Positions 52,534-62,068 of a stretch of DNA of 64,000 nucleotides are shown in pieces. This DNA comes from DATAEG01 sp051001975. Lineage in GTDB: Bacteria > Actinomycetota > Actinomycetes > Mycobacteriales > Jatrophihabitantaceae. The stretch's first letter is position 1; each line of letters begins with the position of its first letter. The notes below the pieces were generated by a model, which had not been told where the DNA came from, did no database searches, and was given only the letters and a program-made list of their open reading frames with translations. The DNA lies in assembly GCA_051001975.1 (NCBI GenBank), contig JBPCMU010000070.1, positions 1-64,000 on the forward strand. The letters are read 5' to 3'. Position numbers and translations under genes: made by a program.

Positions 52534-54405
52534 GTGAGTGAACAACGGTCTGCACTGGTCGCAGATCTCACGGCCGAACTGACCAAGGCGGCCGACAGCG
52601 TGCCGGGCGAGTGGGACGGGTTCAGCCTGGTCGCGGAGATCACCGCACTCGGCGTGCGCGTCACCGGGTTCCGGTACTACCAGCAGGGCCCCGGCCTGCC
52701 GATGCTGATGGGCACCGACGTGATCGCAACCGTCGCAGCGCTGCGCGACGCCAGTCCTGGTGCGAACGGCGAACTCTTCGACATCTTCGTCGCCCGCCTC
52801 GACCGGGCCACCGGCGAGCTCGCCGGCAACGCGTTCAGCTCGGATTCCGGCGCCCGGTTCAGGGTTACCGCCGCCCACGTCGCATCGGTGGCCGAGCTGA
52901 TCCGTCCCGGCACCGAGCTTGCACCAGCCGGGGCCGCAGCTGCGGACGCTGCGGCACCTGACGAGACGGTGATCGCACCCGCGCCGGACGACGCTCCGGT
53001 CGAGTCGGCCGATCCCCCGCAACCCACTGAGGGTGTTGCGGAGTCCGCGCAGCTGGAGTCCGAGGCGCCTGCTGCCACCGAGCCATCCACGGAATCATCA
53101 ACAGAACCCCGCACCAACGCCGCGGCACCCGAGCCCACCGCCGCCGACGACATCGCGGACGAGGCGGGGAGTGCCGGGCATCGACTGTCGGGCGACATCG
53201 TGGGCTGGCGGGAGCTCTCCGGAGACGGCTGGGACCACTACGCGGCCGTCGCGACGTTTTCCGACGCCGGCATCAACTCACTCGGCTTCCGCTACCGCGG
53301 CGATCTTGCCGCCATCCCGACCTTCATCGGCGGCGAGTTCCTGACGGATCTGGCTGCGATGCGCGCCGCCTCGCCGGGCACCGATGGTGCATTGGCCGGC
53401 GGCGCGCTGCTCCGGCTGGAACGTGCGGCCGGCACCGCCGAGGTGCGGTTCATCCACGACCCGGCTGCGGTGGCACAACTGACTTGGTCCGGTGCCGACC
53501 CGGCGGTGGCCGACCGGCTGCGCACCCGGCCGCGGCCGGCCACTGTCGCGGCGGCCGTCGCGACCCGACCGGACGCCGCGAGCCTCTCGCCCGAGGCTCT
53601 GCTGTCGCGGATCAGCTATGACCTCGCCGCCTCGTTGCGAGCGGTCAGCGGCTGGCACCGCTACGCACTCGGGGTGGACGTCGGCCGGTCCCGCGCCGCG
53701 AGCGTCCTCTACGACGAGGCCGGCGGATCCCGCCCGTTCACCCCTGCGCTGTCACCGCTGGGTGATCTCACCGCACTGCGGCAGAAGACGGCGGACGCGG
53801 AGCCGGCCTGGGTCGGCGTGATCGCGCAAGCCTGGGCGGGATCTGACCGCGTCGACTTCGCGCTGCTCGACCAGGCAGGCATCGACGCGCTGCTGGGCCA
53901 AGGCCCGGGGCCGGCCGCCGGGCTGATGACGCCTCCGGCCGAACCACCTGCCGAGGCGCCCGCTCGGCCGACCTTCACCGTCCGGCCGATGGCACCGCAG
54001 CCGCCCCCCGCGCAGCCGGTCGCGGCCACCGACTCCCCGGACCGCACCACGGCCTTCGCCGCAGTAGCCTCGGCGATCACCGCCGCCGCGGATCTGTCGG
54101 TGCTGGACTGGGACCGATTCGTGGTGGTCGTCGATGCCACCGGGGATCATCCCCGCGGCACCGGGATCCGCTACTTCGGCTACGGCCCGGGCCAACCGAC
54201 GAACGTTGCGGACCTCGGGCCGATCAACTCCTTCCGCGACGCGTCACGCCGGGAGGACGGCGCGCCCTGGCGGGTGTGCATCATCCGCGGGATGCGGGCG
54301 ACCCGGGAGATCCGCACCGAGTTCCGCTACACAGATGACGCGAACAACTACCTGGTCCCGCCCGCACAGATCTATTCAATGGGCGACCAGCTACGACCGG
54401 TCTGA
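52534..54405 (+). CDS. Unrecognised protein with four tandem ~115-aa repeats (YezG/DUF600-like)
   Basis: 623 aa, no signal peptide or membrane helix. Four related blocks lie at about 1-126, 216-330, 348-465 and 508-623. Each opens with a helix, then W-x-x-(F/Y) (EWDGFSLVAEI, GWDHYAAVATF, GWHRYALGVDV, DWDRFVVVVDA), a (F/L/I)-R/L-Y strand (GFRYYQQG, GFRYRGD, SVLYDEAG, GIRYFGYG), and an LRDASPG/MRAASPG/LRQKTAD/FRDASRR turn before a final strand pair. The pattern recalls YezG-type immunity proteins, but no toxin gene is nearby. Blocks 1 and 2 are joined by an ~90-residue Ala/Pro/Glu-rich linker. GTG with AGGAGG six bases upstream. Confidence 0.75.
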   Translation: MSEQRSALVADLTAELTKAADSVPGEWDGFSLVAEITALGVRVTGFRYYQQGPGLPMLMGTDVIATVAALRDASPGANGELFDIFVARLDRATGELAGNAFSSDSGARFRVTAAHVASVAELIRPGTELAPAGAAAADAAAPDETVIAPAPDDAPVESADPPQPTEGVAESAQLESEAPAATEPSTESSTEPRTNAAAPEPTAADDIADEAGSAGHRLSGDIVGWRELSGDGWDHYAAVATFSDAGINSLGFRYRGDLAAIPTFIGGEFLTDLAAMRAASPGTDGALAGGALLRLERAAGTAEVRFIHDPAAVAQLTWSGADPAVADRLRTRPRPATVAAAVATRPDAASLSPEALLSRISYDLAASLRAVSGWHRYALGVDVGRSRAASVLYDEAGGSRPFTPALSPLGDLTALRQKTADAEPAWVGVIAQAWAGSDRVDFALLDQAGIDALLGQGPGPAAGLMTPPAEPPAEAPARPTFTVRPMAPQPPPAQPVAATDSPDRTTAFAAVASAITAAADLSVLDWDRFVVVVDATGDHPRGTGIRYFGYGPGQPTNVADLGPINSFRDASRREDGAPWRVCIIRGMRATREIRTEFRYTDDANNYLVPPAQIYSMGDQLRPV

Positions 54406-54410
54406 CCGGT

Positions 54411-55319
54411 TCAGCCCGTCCCGATCATGATGCGGGGATGATCGGCCGGGTTCAACCACGCCAGGACGTCCAGCAATACTGACCGGTCGATCGAGACGCA
54501 ACCCTCGGTCGGCTCGCCGCCCTGGACGTGCAGGAAGAACGCGCTGCCCTTGCCGGGGACCGATGGGTGCATGTTGTAGTCGATGACCACGGCGTAGTCG
54601 TACAGGCCGGGCACGTAGTAGAGCTGCTCGCTTTCACTTGTCCGGAACGAGCACGCCGCCGCCGCACACCGTTGATGGGTGTTGTAGGTGGACGGGCTGG
54701 CTGAGTCGCCGGCCCACCAGTCGTTCGCGTCGGTGCGGAAGTAGGGAAGCCGGGTCTGTGGTTCGGCGTTGCGGCCGAAGGCCTGGGTCAGGGTGAAGCT
54801 GCCGGCCGGGGTTGCGTCGAATCCCTCCCGGGCGTTGCTCGAGATGCCGGCGTCCCCGACGTAGGCGCGCACCGCGGGACCCACCTGCCGCCATCCGCCG
54901 GACACCGCCACCCAACGCCGCAGCGTTCCTTCGGTGGCTCCAGCCGCGGCGACGACGGTGACCACCTGCCGGGCATTGCCCACCGAGTAGGACAGCGGCA
55001 ACCGCCCAGCTGCCGGCGTCGTCGGATGGCTGGTCGTCGGGATCACCTGACCGTTTCCTGGGGCGGCCGCTCCCCCGCTCGGCGGCGGGGCCTTCGTCGG
55101 CGCCGGCGACGATGATGATGACGTCGATGACGCGGGCGGCGTTGCCCCTGGGCCGGCAACGGTGGAGGCTGCGCTGCGCTCGGCATCGGTGCGTGGCGTG
55201 CGGTGTGTCACCAGGTCTGCGCCGACCGCCGCGACCGCAATGATCGCGATCGTGGTGGCGGCGAGGAGGGTAACCCGGCGGACCCGCACCTGATCGAGTC
55301 TGCCAGGCTCAACGGTCAT
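54411..55319 (-). CDS. L,D-transpeptidase-family (YkuD) protein
   Basis: 302 aa. One N-terminal transmembrane helix (about 16-37), a Ser/Pro/Thr-rich spacer to ~100, then a YkuD-like domain ending with FFLHVQGGEPTEGCVSI: His264 and Cys274 are the catalytic pair. Such enzymes make 3-3 peptidoglycan crosslinks or attach proteins outside the membrane; here a hydrolytic or unknown role is also possible. ATG 55319 shares two bases with the divergent gene's ATG in CATG. An in-frame ATG at 55340 is an alternative. Confidence 0.82.
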   Translation of the reverse strand: MTVEPGRLDQVRVRRVTLLAATTIAIIAVAAVGADLVTHRTPRTDAERSAASTVAGPGATPPASSTSSSSSPAPTKAPPPSGGAAAPGNGQVIPTTSHPTTPAAGRLPLSYSVGNARQVVTVVAAAGATEGTLRRWVAVSGGWRQVGPAVRAYVGDAGISSNAREGFDATPAGSFTLTQAFGRNAEPQTRLPYFRTDANDWWAGDSASPSTYNTHQRCAAAACSFRTSESEQLYYVPGLYDYAVVIDYNMHPSVPGKGSAFFLHVQGGEPTEGCVSIDRSVLLDVLAWLNPADHPRIMIGTG

Positions 55320-55608
55320 GGTGCTGGAAGTAGGGATCATCGACGTGCACGAAGGCGCCGAGGCTCAGTTCGCCACGGCCTACCGAGGCGCGCGGGAGGT
55401 GCTGGCCGGAACGCCAGGCGTCCACTCGGTGCGGATGACGCAAGGGATCGAACGGCCGACCCGGTACGTGCTGCTGGTCGAGTGGGAATCGGTCGAGGCG
55501 CACGAGCAGAACTTCCGGGCCACCGGCCGGTTCGCCCAGTGGCGTGCCGCGATCGGCTCGTACTTCGCACAGCCACCGCTGGTCGAGCACTACGAGGACG
55601 TCGACTAG
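55318..55608 (+). CDS. Antibiotic biosynthesis monooxygenase (ABM) domain protein
   Basis: 96 aa, a single ABM-type ferredoxin-like domain: LEVGIIDVHEGAEAQFATAY, then the YVLLVEWESVEAHEQNF strand-helix and a C-terminal VEHYEDVD. Such small proteins act as cofactor-free monooxygenases or heme-degrading enzymes, often as dimers; substrate unknown. Its ATG overlaps that of the divergent transpeptidase gene. Confidence 0.85.
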   Translation: MVLEVGIIDVHEGAEAQFATAYRGAREVLAGTPGVHSVRMTQGIERPTRYVLLVEWESVEAHEQNFRATGRFAQWRAAIGSYFAQPPLVEHYEDVD

Positions 55609-55609
55609 C

Positions 55610-55659
55610 CGATCTTGTGAGGATACGACGGCCCTGGGCGTCGAATCCTCACAAGATCG
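55610..55659. terminator. Bidirectional hairpin between convergent genes
   Basis: Arms 55610-55630 and 55639-55659 are 21 bases long with one mismatch, starting CGATCTTGTGAGGAT; the loop is GCCCTGGG. It lies just after the ABM stop codon and before the VOC stop codon, so it can terminate both. The size and perfection suggest it may belong to a repeated family in this genome. Confidence 0.7.
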
Positions 55660-55667
55660 ACGGTCGT

Positions 55668-56063
55668 TCAGGCAGTCGAGGTGACCGCTTCGATCAGATT
55701 GCCGTCCGGGTCTGCGACCATCGCGCCGAAGTAGCCGGGCCGGTAGATCTCCCATCGGCGGGGTGCCTGCGCCGGCGTGCCGCCGGCGCTCAGCGCGGCC
55801 GCAAAGAAGGCCTCGACCGCGGCGGAGTTCTCGGCCCGCAGCGCCAGGTGCAGCCCGGAGGTAGGCGCCGCGCCAGCCACCACCCACACCGTCGGGGCAC
55901 CCGTTGCTGCGCCATAGCCGACGGCCTCGATGCCACCCTCGTCCTCGTCCTCCGGGTCGACGTAGTCGACCACCCGGCGTAGGCCGAGCGGCTGGAGGGC
56001 AGCGTCGTAGAAGGCAGTGCTGCGGGCAAGGTCCCGAGAGGTGACGGTGACGTGATCGATCAC
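55668..56063 (-). CDS. VOC (glyoxalase/dioxygenase superfamily) protein
   Basis: 131 aa. Two beta-alpha-beta-beta-beta modules; the first opens MIDHVTVTSRDLARSTAFYD, and the second holds LHLALRAENSAAVEAF and ends AMVADPDGNLIEAV with the metal-ligand Glu. Possible metal ligands are His4, His in GLHLAL and the final Glu. Substrate unknown; a fosfomycin/glyoxalase-type role is speculative. GTG at 56063. Confidence 0.87.
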   Translation of the reverse strand: MIDHVTVTSRDLARSTAFYDAALQPLGLRRVVDYVDPEDEDEGGIEAVGYGAATGAPTVWVVAGAAPTSGLHLALRAENSAAVEAFFAAALSAGGTPAQAPRRWEIYRPGYFGAMVADPDGNLIEAVTSTA

Positions 56064-56112
56064 CGCACATGCCTACCGCACCGGCGCAACAGGTCCGTCC
56101 GTGGGCGGTCGA

Positions 56113-56118
56113 TACGCT
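56113..56118 (+). promoter_or_regulatory. -10 element upstream of psuG
   Basis: TACGCT would start transcription near 56125, giving a short leader of about 19 bases that includes the GGGAGGA ribosome site before the GTG at 56144. Confidence 0.4.
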
Positions 56119-56143
56119 CACTGGCGTCGTCGGGAGGAGCACT

Positions 56144-57049
56144 GTGCACGTCCACGAAGAAATCGCCACGGCGGTGGCCGCGGGCAGGCCGGTCGTCGCG
56201 CTGGAGAGCACGATCATCAGCCATGGTCTGCCCCGGCCGGACAATCTCCGGGTCGCTCGGGAGATCGAGCACGCGGTGCGCCAGGCCGGCGCGACGCCGG
56301 CGACCATCGCCGTCATCGATGGGATACCGCACATCGGTCTCGACGATGCTGCGCTGCACCGGATCGCGACCTCCGACTCAGTCGTGAAGGCGAGCGTGCG
56401 GGATCTGGCACTGGTGGCCGCACTCGGCGTCGATGCGGCCACCACCGTCGCGGCGACGTCGCATCTCGCCGTTGCCGCCGGGATCGGCATCTTCGCCACC
56501 GGTGGTCTCGGCGGCGTGCACCGCGGCGCGCGGGAGAGTTGGGACGAGTCGGCCGATCTGGCCGCGCTGTCCCGGTTGCCGATCCTGGTCGTCTGCGCCG
56601 GGGTGAAGTCGATCCTCGACGTGCCCGCGACTCTGGAACGTCTCGAGTCGCTCAACGTGTCGGTGGTGGGATACCGCACCGACCGGTTCCCCGGCTTCTA
56701 CCTCGCCGACTCCGGCCACCCCGTGGACTGGCGGCTGGACACTCCCGCGCAGGTCGCCGCCGCGCTGCGGGCACGCACTGACCTCGGCACCGCCGGGTAC
56801 GGCATGGTGCTGGCGAACCCGGTGCCGGCGGATGATGAGTTGGACCGTGCCCTGCACGACCGGGTGCTCGCTGACGGGTTGGCCGCCCTCGACGCGGCCG
56901 GCCTGCACGGCAAGGGCGTCACACCGTTTCTGCTGGAGTACTTCCATCGCGAGACACACGGCGCATCGCTGGCGACCAACGTTGCGCTGGTGCTCAACAA
57001 CGCCCGAGTTGCCGCGGAGATCGCGGCGGCGGCCGCAACCGGACAGTGA
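56144..57049 (+). CDS. psuG: Pseudouridine-5'-phosphate glycosidase
   Basis: 301 aa. Splits pseudouridine-5'-phosphate into uracil and ribose-5-phosphate. Family blocks are VVALESTIISHGLPRPDNL near the N-terminus, FATGGLGGVHRG, the catalytic-lysine region VVCAGVKSILDVPATLE, and VPADDELDRALHDRVLADGL. The GTG at 56144 is chosen for its near perfect GGAGGA site; the frame extends upstream to 56069. The kinase that makes its substrate follows. Confidence 0.94.
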   Translation: MHVHEEIATAVAAGRPVVALESTIISHGLPRPDNLRVAREIEHAVRQAGATPATIAVIDGIPHIGLDDAALHRIATSDSVVKASVRDLALVAALGVDAATTVAATSHLAVAAGIGIFATGGLGGVHRGARESWDESADLAALSRLPILVVCAGVKSILDVPATLERLESLNVSVVGYRTDRFPGFYLADSGHPVDWRLDTPAQVAAALRARTDLGTAGYGMVLANPVPADDELDRALHDRVLADGLAALDAAGLHGKGVTPFLLEYFHRETHGASLATNVALVLNNARVAAEIAAAAATGQ

Positions 57050-57101
57050 CCCGCTACCCCGCCGTCGGCTACCGGTGTGCCGACCTCGAACCGCTGGCGC
57101 C

Positions 57102-57986
57102 GTGACGACAGGGCGAATCGTGTGCGTCGGGCACGTCATGGTCGACGTGGCGGCGCAGCTGCCCGGCCCGCTGGCGGCCGGGTCGGACACCCCGGCGCAG
57201 ATCGACATCCGGCACGGCGGATCCGCGGCGAACACTGCGGCCTGGGTCGCCTCGCTCGGCGTGCCGAGCATGTTCGTCGGTCGGGTCGGCGACGACGAGT
57301 TCGGCCGGGCCGCGGTCGATGCGCTTCGCGCGCAGCGGGTCACCACCGCTGTGACGATCGACCCGACGGCGTCGACCGGCATGTGCATCGTGCTCGTCGC
57401 GCCGGACGGCGAGCGGACGATGATCCCGTCGGCCGGCGCGAACAGCCACCTGTCAGAGGCCGATCTGCCCACGCTGGATGGTACCGATCGGCTGCATGTG
57501 TCGGGCTATGCGTTGCTGGACGACGGATCGCAATCGGCCGCCTTGGCGGCCATAGACTCAGCAGTGCGGGCTGGTGCGGCGGTGTCCGTCGACGCGGCGT
57601 CTGCTGCCCCACTGCGCAGGTTCGGCCCGACCGAATTCCGCAGGCTGCTGCCCGCCAGCACCCTGCTCGTCGCCAACGCCGACGAGGCGACTGCGCTGAC
57701 CGGCCTGCTGAGCCCGACGGCGGCGGCAGGTGCCCTCGCCGAGCAGTTCGACACCGTAGTGGTGAAGCGCGGGGGGACGGGCGCGGTGGCCGTCATCTCC
57801 GGCGCCGTTTACGACGTCCCCGGCGTCGCTGCGTCCGTGCGCGACTCGACGGGCGCCGGTGACGCATTCGCGGCGGGACTACTGGCGGCGCTGCGGGCCG
57901 GGGCCGACCTGGCCACCGCGGTGACGCAGGCCCATCGGCTAGGCGCGGTAGCGGTCAGCCAACTCGGCGCCCGTCCGCTCGGATAG
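57102..57986 (+). CDS. psuK: PfkB-family carbohydrate kinase, likely pseudouridine kinase
   Basis: 294 aa ribokinase-fold enzyme. N-terminal VCVGHVMVDVAAQLPG, the substrate region GGSAANTAAWVASLGV and the PfkB signature 2 DSTGAGDAFAAGLLAAL with the catalytic Asp. Its position 52 bases after psuG suggests it phosphorylates pseudouridine; by fold alone another sugar or nucleoside kinase is possible. GTG at 57102; the frame is open upstream without similarity. Confidence 0.87.
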   Translation: MTTGRIVCVGHVMVDVAAQLPGPLAAGSDTPAQIDIRHGGSAANTAAWVASLGVPSMFVGRVGDDEFGRAAVDALRAQRVTTAVTIDPTASTGMCIVLVAPDGERTMIPSAGANSHLSEADLPTLDGTDRLHVSGYALLDDGSQSAALAAIDSAVRAGAAVSVDAASAAPLRRFGPTEFRRLLPASTLLVANADEATALTGLLSPTAAAGALAEQFDTVVVKRGGTGAVAVISGAVYDVPGVAASVRDSTGAGDAFAAGLLAALRAGADLATAVTQAHRLGAVAVSQLGARPLG

Positions 57987-58137
57987 GGCTTGCGGGCTTG
58001 CAACCGGCCGAGAGACCCTTGTCGTCCTCGTTGACGATCGCGCCCCTATTCGCCCGCCAGGCCTTGGGCGCCGAGCTGCCCAGCGTCTGTTATCACCGCA
58101 TGCCGATGTGGCGATACGTTGCCGAATGGCGCAAGCC

Positions 58138-58997
58138 CTAATGCACGGTCGTGGAGTAGCTGGTCAACAGTGGGCGGTATCCCTGCTGCGACCAGAACGG
58201 CACCGACAGCGGGTTGTACGCCGAGTAGTGCAGCGCGGTAGCCGCGATGCCCTGCTCGCTCTGCCGGCGGTGCAACTCCGCGACAATTGCGCCCGCCACG
58301 CCTTTGCCACGCGCGTGCGCCGTGGTTGATCCGAGCGCCAGGTAGGTGACCGGCTTGGCGTTGATGCGCCCGGTTGCCCAGGCAGACGTAGCGGCCGGGT
58401 TGGCCAGGACCAGCCCAACGACTTCACCATCGAGCTCGGCAACGAGACAGACATCGTCTCCGGTGAGGCCCGCGGCACCGCCAGTTCGAGCGCGGCGCGG
58501 ATCTGCGCCGTTGCGCGCAGAGAGCCGAGCCGGTTCTCGTAGACCGTCTGCTCCCACCACAGCTGGAAAACCGCCTGCGCATCGTTCTCGGTGGCAGTTC
58601 GCACCACCAGGTGGATCGGCTCGAGCAACGGTAGCTCCCGCCCTCGGTGATCTCGCACTGCCAACACGGTGGACGGCAGGAAACCCAGCTCGCGCGCGAC
58701 GCGTCCCCGGTCAATGTCCCTGCTCGGCAGCGTGATGCTCGCCTCGGTGAAACCGGCGACCAACTTTCCAGCGTGCGCGGCGAACGCCGGCAACGCCGCC
58801 GCCACCTCTGGTGGGGTCGCGGTGTCGAGGACGGTGAGCGAGATCAGCCGGTCAGGCATCCACATGGCAGCGACGGTGTTCGGCGCGGTGTCGGTGATGG
58901 TGACGGCGCATTTAAGGGGGCCGAAGGTGTACCGCTCGCCGGAGTCGGGCCACTCGTCCCGCCGCCGGTACAAGGAGTCGGACCAGCTACTGGACAC
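58138..58997 (-). pseudogene. GNAT acetyltransferase gene with a frameshift
   Basis: The N-terminal frame reads from GTG 58997 (SSSWSDSLYRRRDEWPDSG) to LRATAQIRAALELAVP; the rest continues in another frame as LTGDDVCLVAELDGEVVGLV, the GNAT core LALGSTTAHARGKGVAGAIV and ends at 58138. One missing G in the run CGCGGGCC at about 58470 would restore one continuous product of ~285 residues (AVPRGLTGDD). Either the gene is broken or the base was lost in sequencing. Substrate unknown. Confidence 0.75.
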
Positions 58998-59087
58998 AGA
59001 TCTCGTTGCCCTCCCAAACCTGCCCAACCGGGCCGGATCGCTCGCGTCGAAACCGTCTTCCTGCTTGCCGCCGTGCCTCGCCGGCGC

Positions 59088-61241
<2,154 letters not shown>

Positions 61242-61248
61242 ACCGTCA

Positions 61249-61254
61249 ACGGTA
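61249..61254 (-). promoter_or_regulatory. -10 element of leaderless promoter for uvrB
   Basis: On the minus strand TACCGT is followed by seven bases and the ATG at 61241, within the 36-base gap to the upstream EEP gene. Confidence 0.55.
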
Positions 61255-61277
61255 CGGCCCGGCACCGACACTTCGCC

Positions 61278-62036
61278 CTACCAGTCAACTACCAGAGCCC
61301 GGTGGTCGGAGATGGTCAGCTCGACGGCCGTACAACCTGTGGGCGCAGGAAAGTCGCCGCGCAGCAGGGCGTGGTCGATCTGGCGGTGCGGGACATCGGC
61401 CGGGTAGGTCGGCTCTCCGCCGAGCGAGCGGTACCGGGTCAGTCGGGTCGGCCAGTCGCCGGGCAGGTTGAGATCGCCGAGCAGCAGCACCGGATCGGCC
61501 TCCTTCCGCAACGCGTGACGGAGCCGACGCAGGTGTACCGCGTTCAGACCCTGCACGTAGGACAGGTGGGTGGCCGCGACCGTCAACGACCCGAGCGGCG
61601 TGAGGACCCGGGCCGCCAATGCAACGAGCGGCTCTTCGTGCACGATCGCAAGGCGACGGTCCTCGGAAAGCCAGGCCGGGATCGGCCCGCGCACCCACGG
61701 CAACTGGATGGTGCGCCACGAGTCGACAGCGAACCGGGACAGCAGCGCGATCCCGTAGAGCGGCGTGCCCGCCTGCTCATTCTGCCGGGCTCGCCGCCAG
61801 TTCGTTCCTGGCGTGCCGGCCAGCGCCGGCTGGAAGCGGTGATCGCGCGAACCCATGGACTGCGCCGCGAGTGCGGTCAGGTCATGCCCGCCGGAGCGCG
61901 GTTGATCGCGGTCCACCTCCTGCAGCGCGAGCACGTCGGCATCGAGTGCGGCGATTGCGCTGCTGAACGCGTCGGGGTCGACTCCGTCGCCGGACATCGA
62001 TTTCCCGCTGAAGACGTTGAAGGTCGCGATCCGCAC
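61278..62036 (-). CDS. Endonuclease/exonuclease/phosphatase (EEP) family protein
   Basis: 252 aa. Opens with the family strand MRIATFNVFSGKS, then LALQEVDRDQPRSGGHD (metal-binding Glu), LLLGDLNLPGDW (Asp/Asn), and ISDHRALVVD (the final Asp-His pair). All catalytic elements are present. Members include nucleases and lipid phosphatases, and no targeting signal is seen. GTG at 62036 has GAGACT six bases upstream, a weak -10. Confidence 0.87.
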   Translation of the reverse strand: MRIATFNVFSGKSMSGDGVDPDAFSSAIAALDADVLALQEVDRDQPRSGGHDLTALAAQSMGSRDHRFQPALAGTPGTNWRRARQNEQAGTPLYGIALLSRFAVDSWRTIQLPWVRGPIPAWLSEDRRLAIVHEEPLVALAARVLTPLGSLTVAATHLSYVQGLNAVHLRRLRHALRKEADPVLLLGDLNLPGDWPTRLTRYRSLGGEPTYPADVPHRQIDHALLRGDFPAPTGCTAVELTISDHRALVVDW

Positions 62037-62068
62037 CTGGCCAGTCTCGCGGATCGTTCAGCGGTAGG

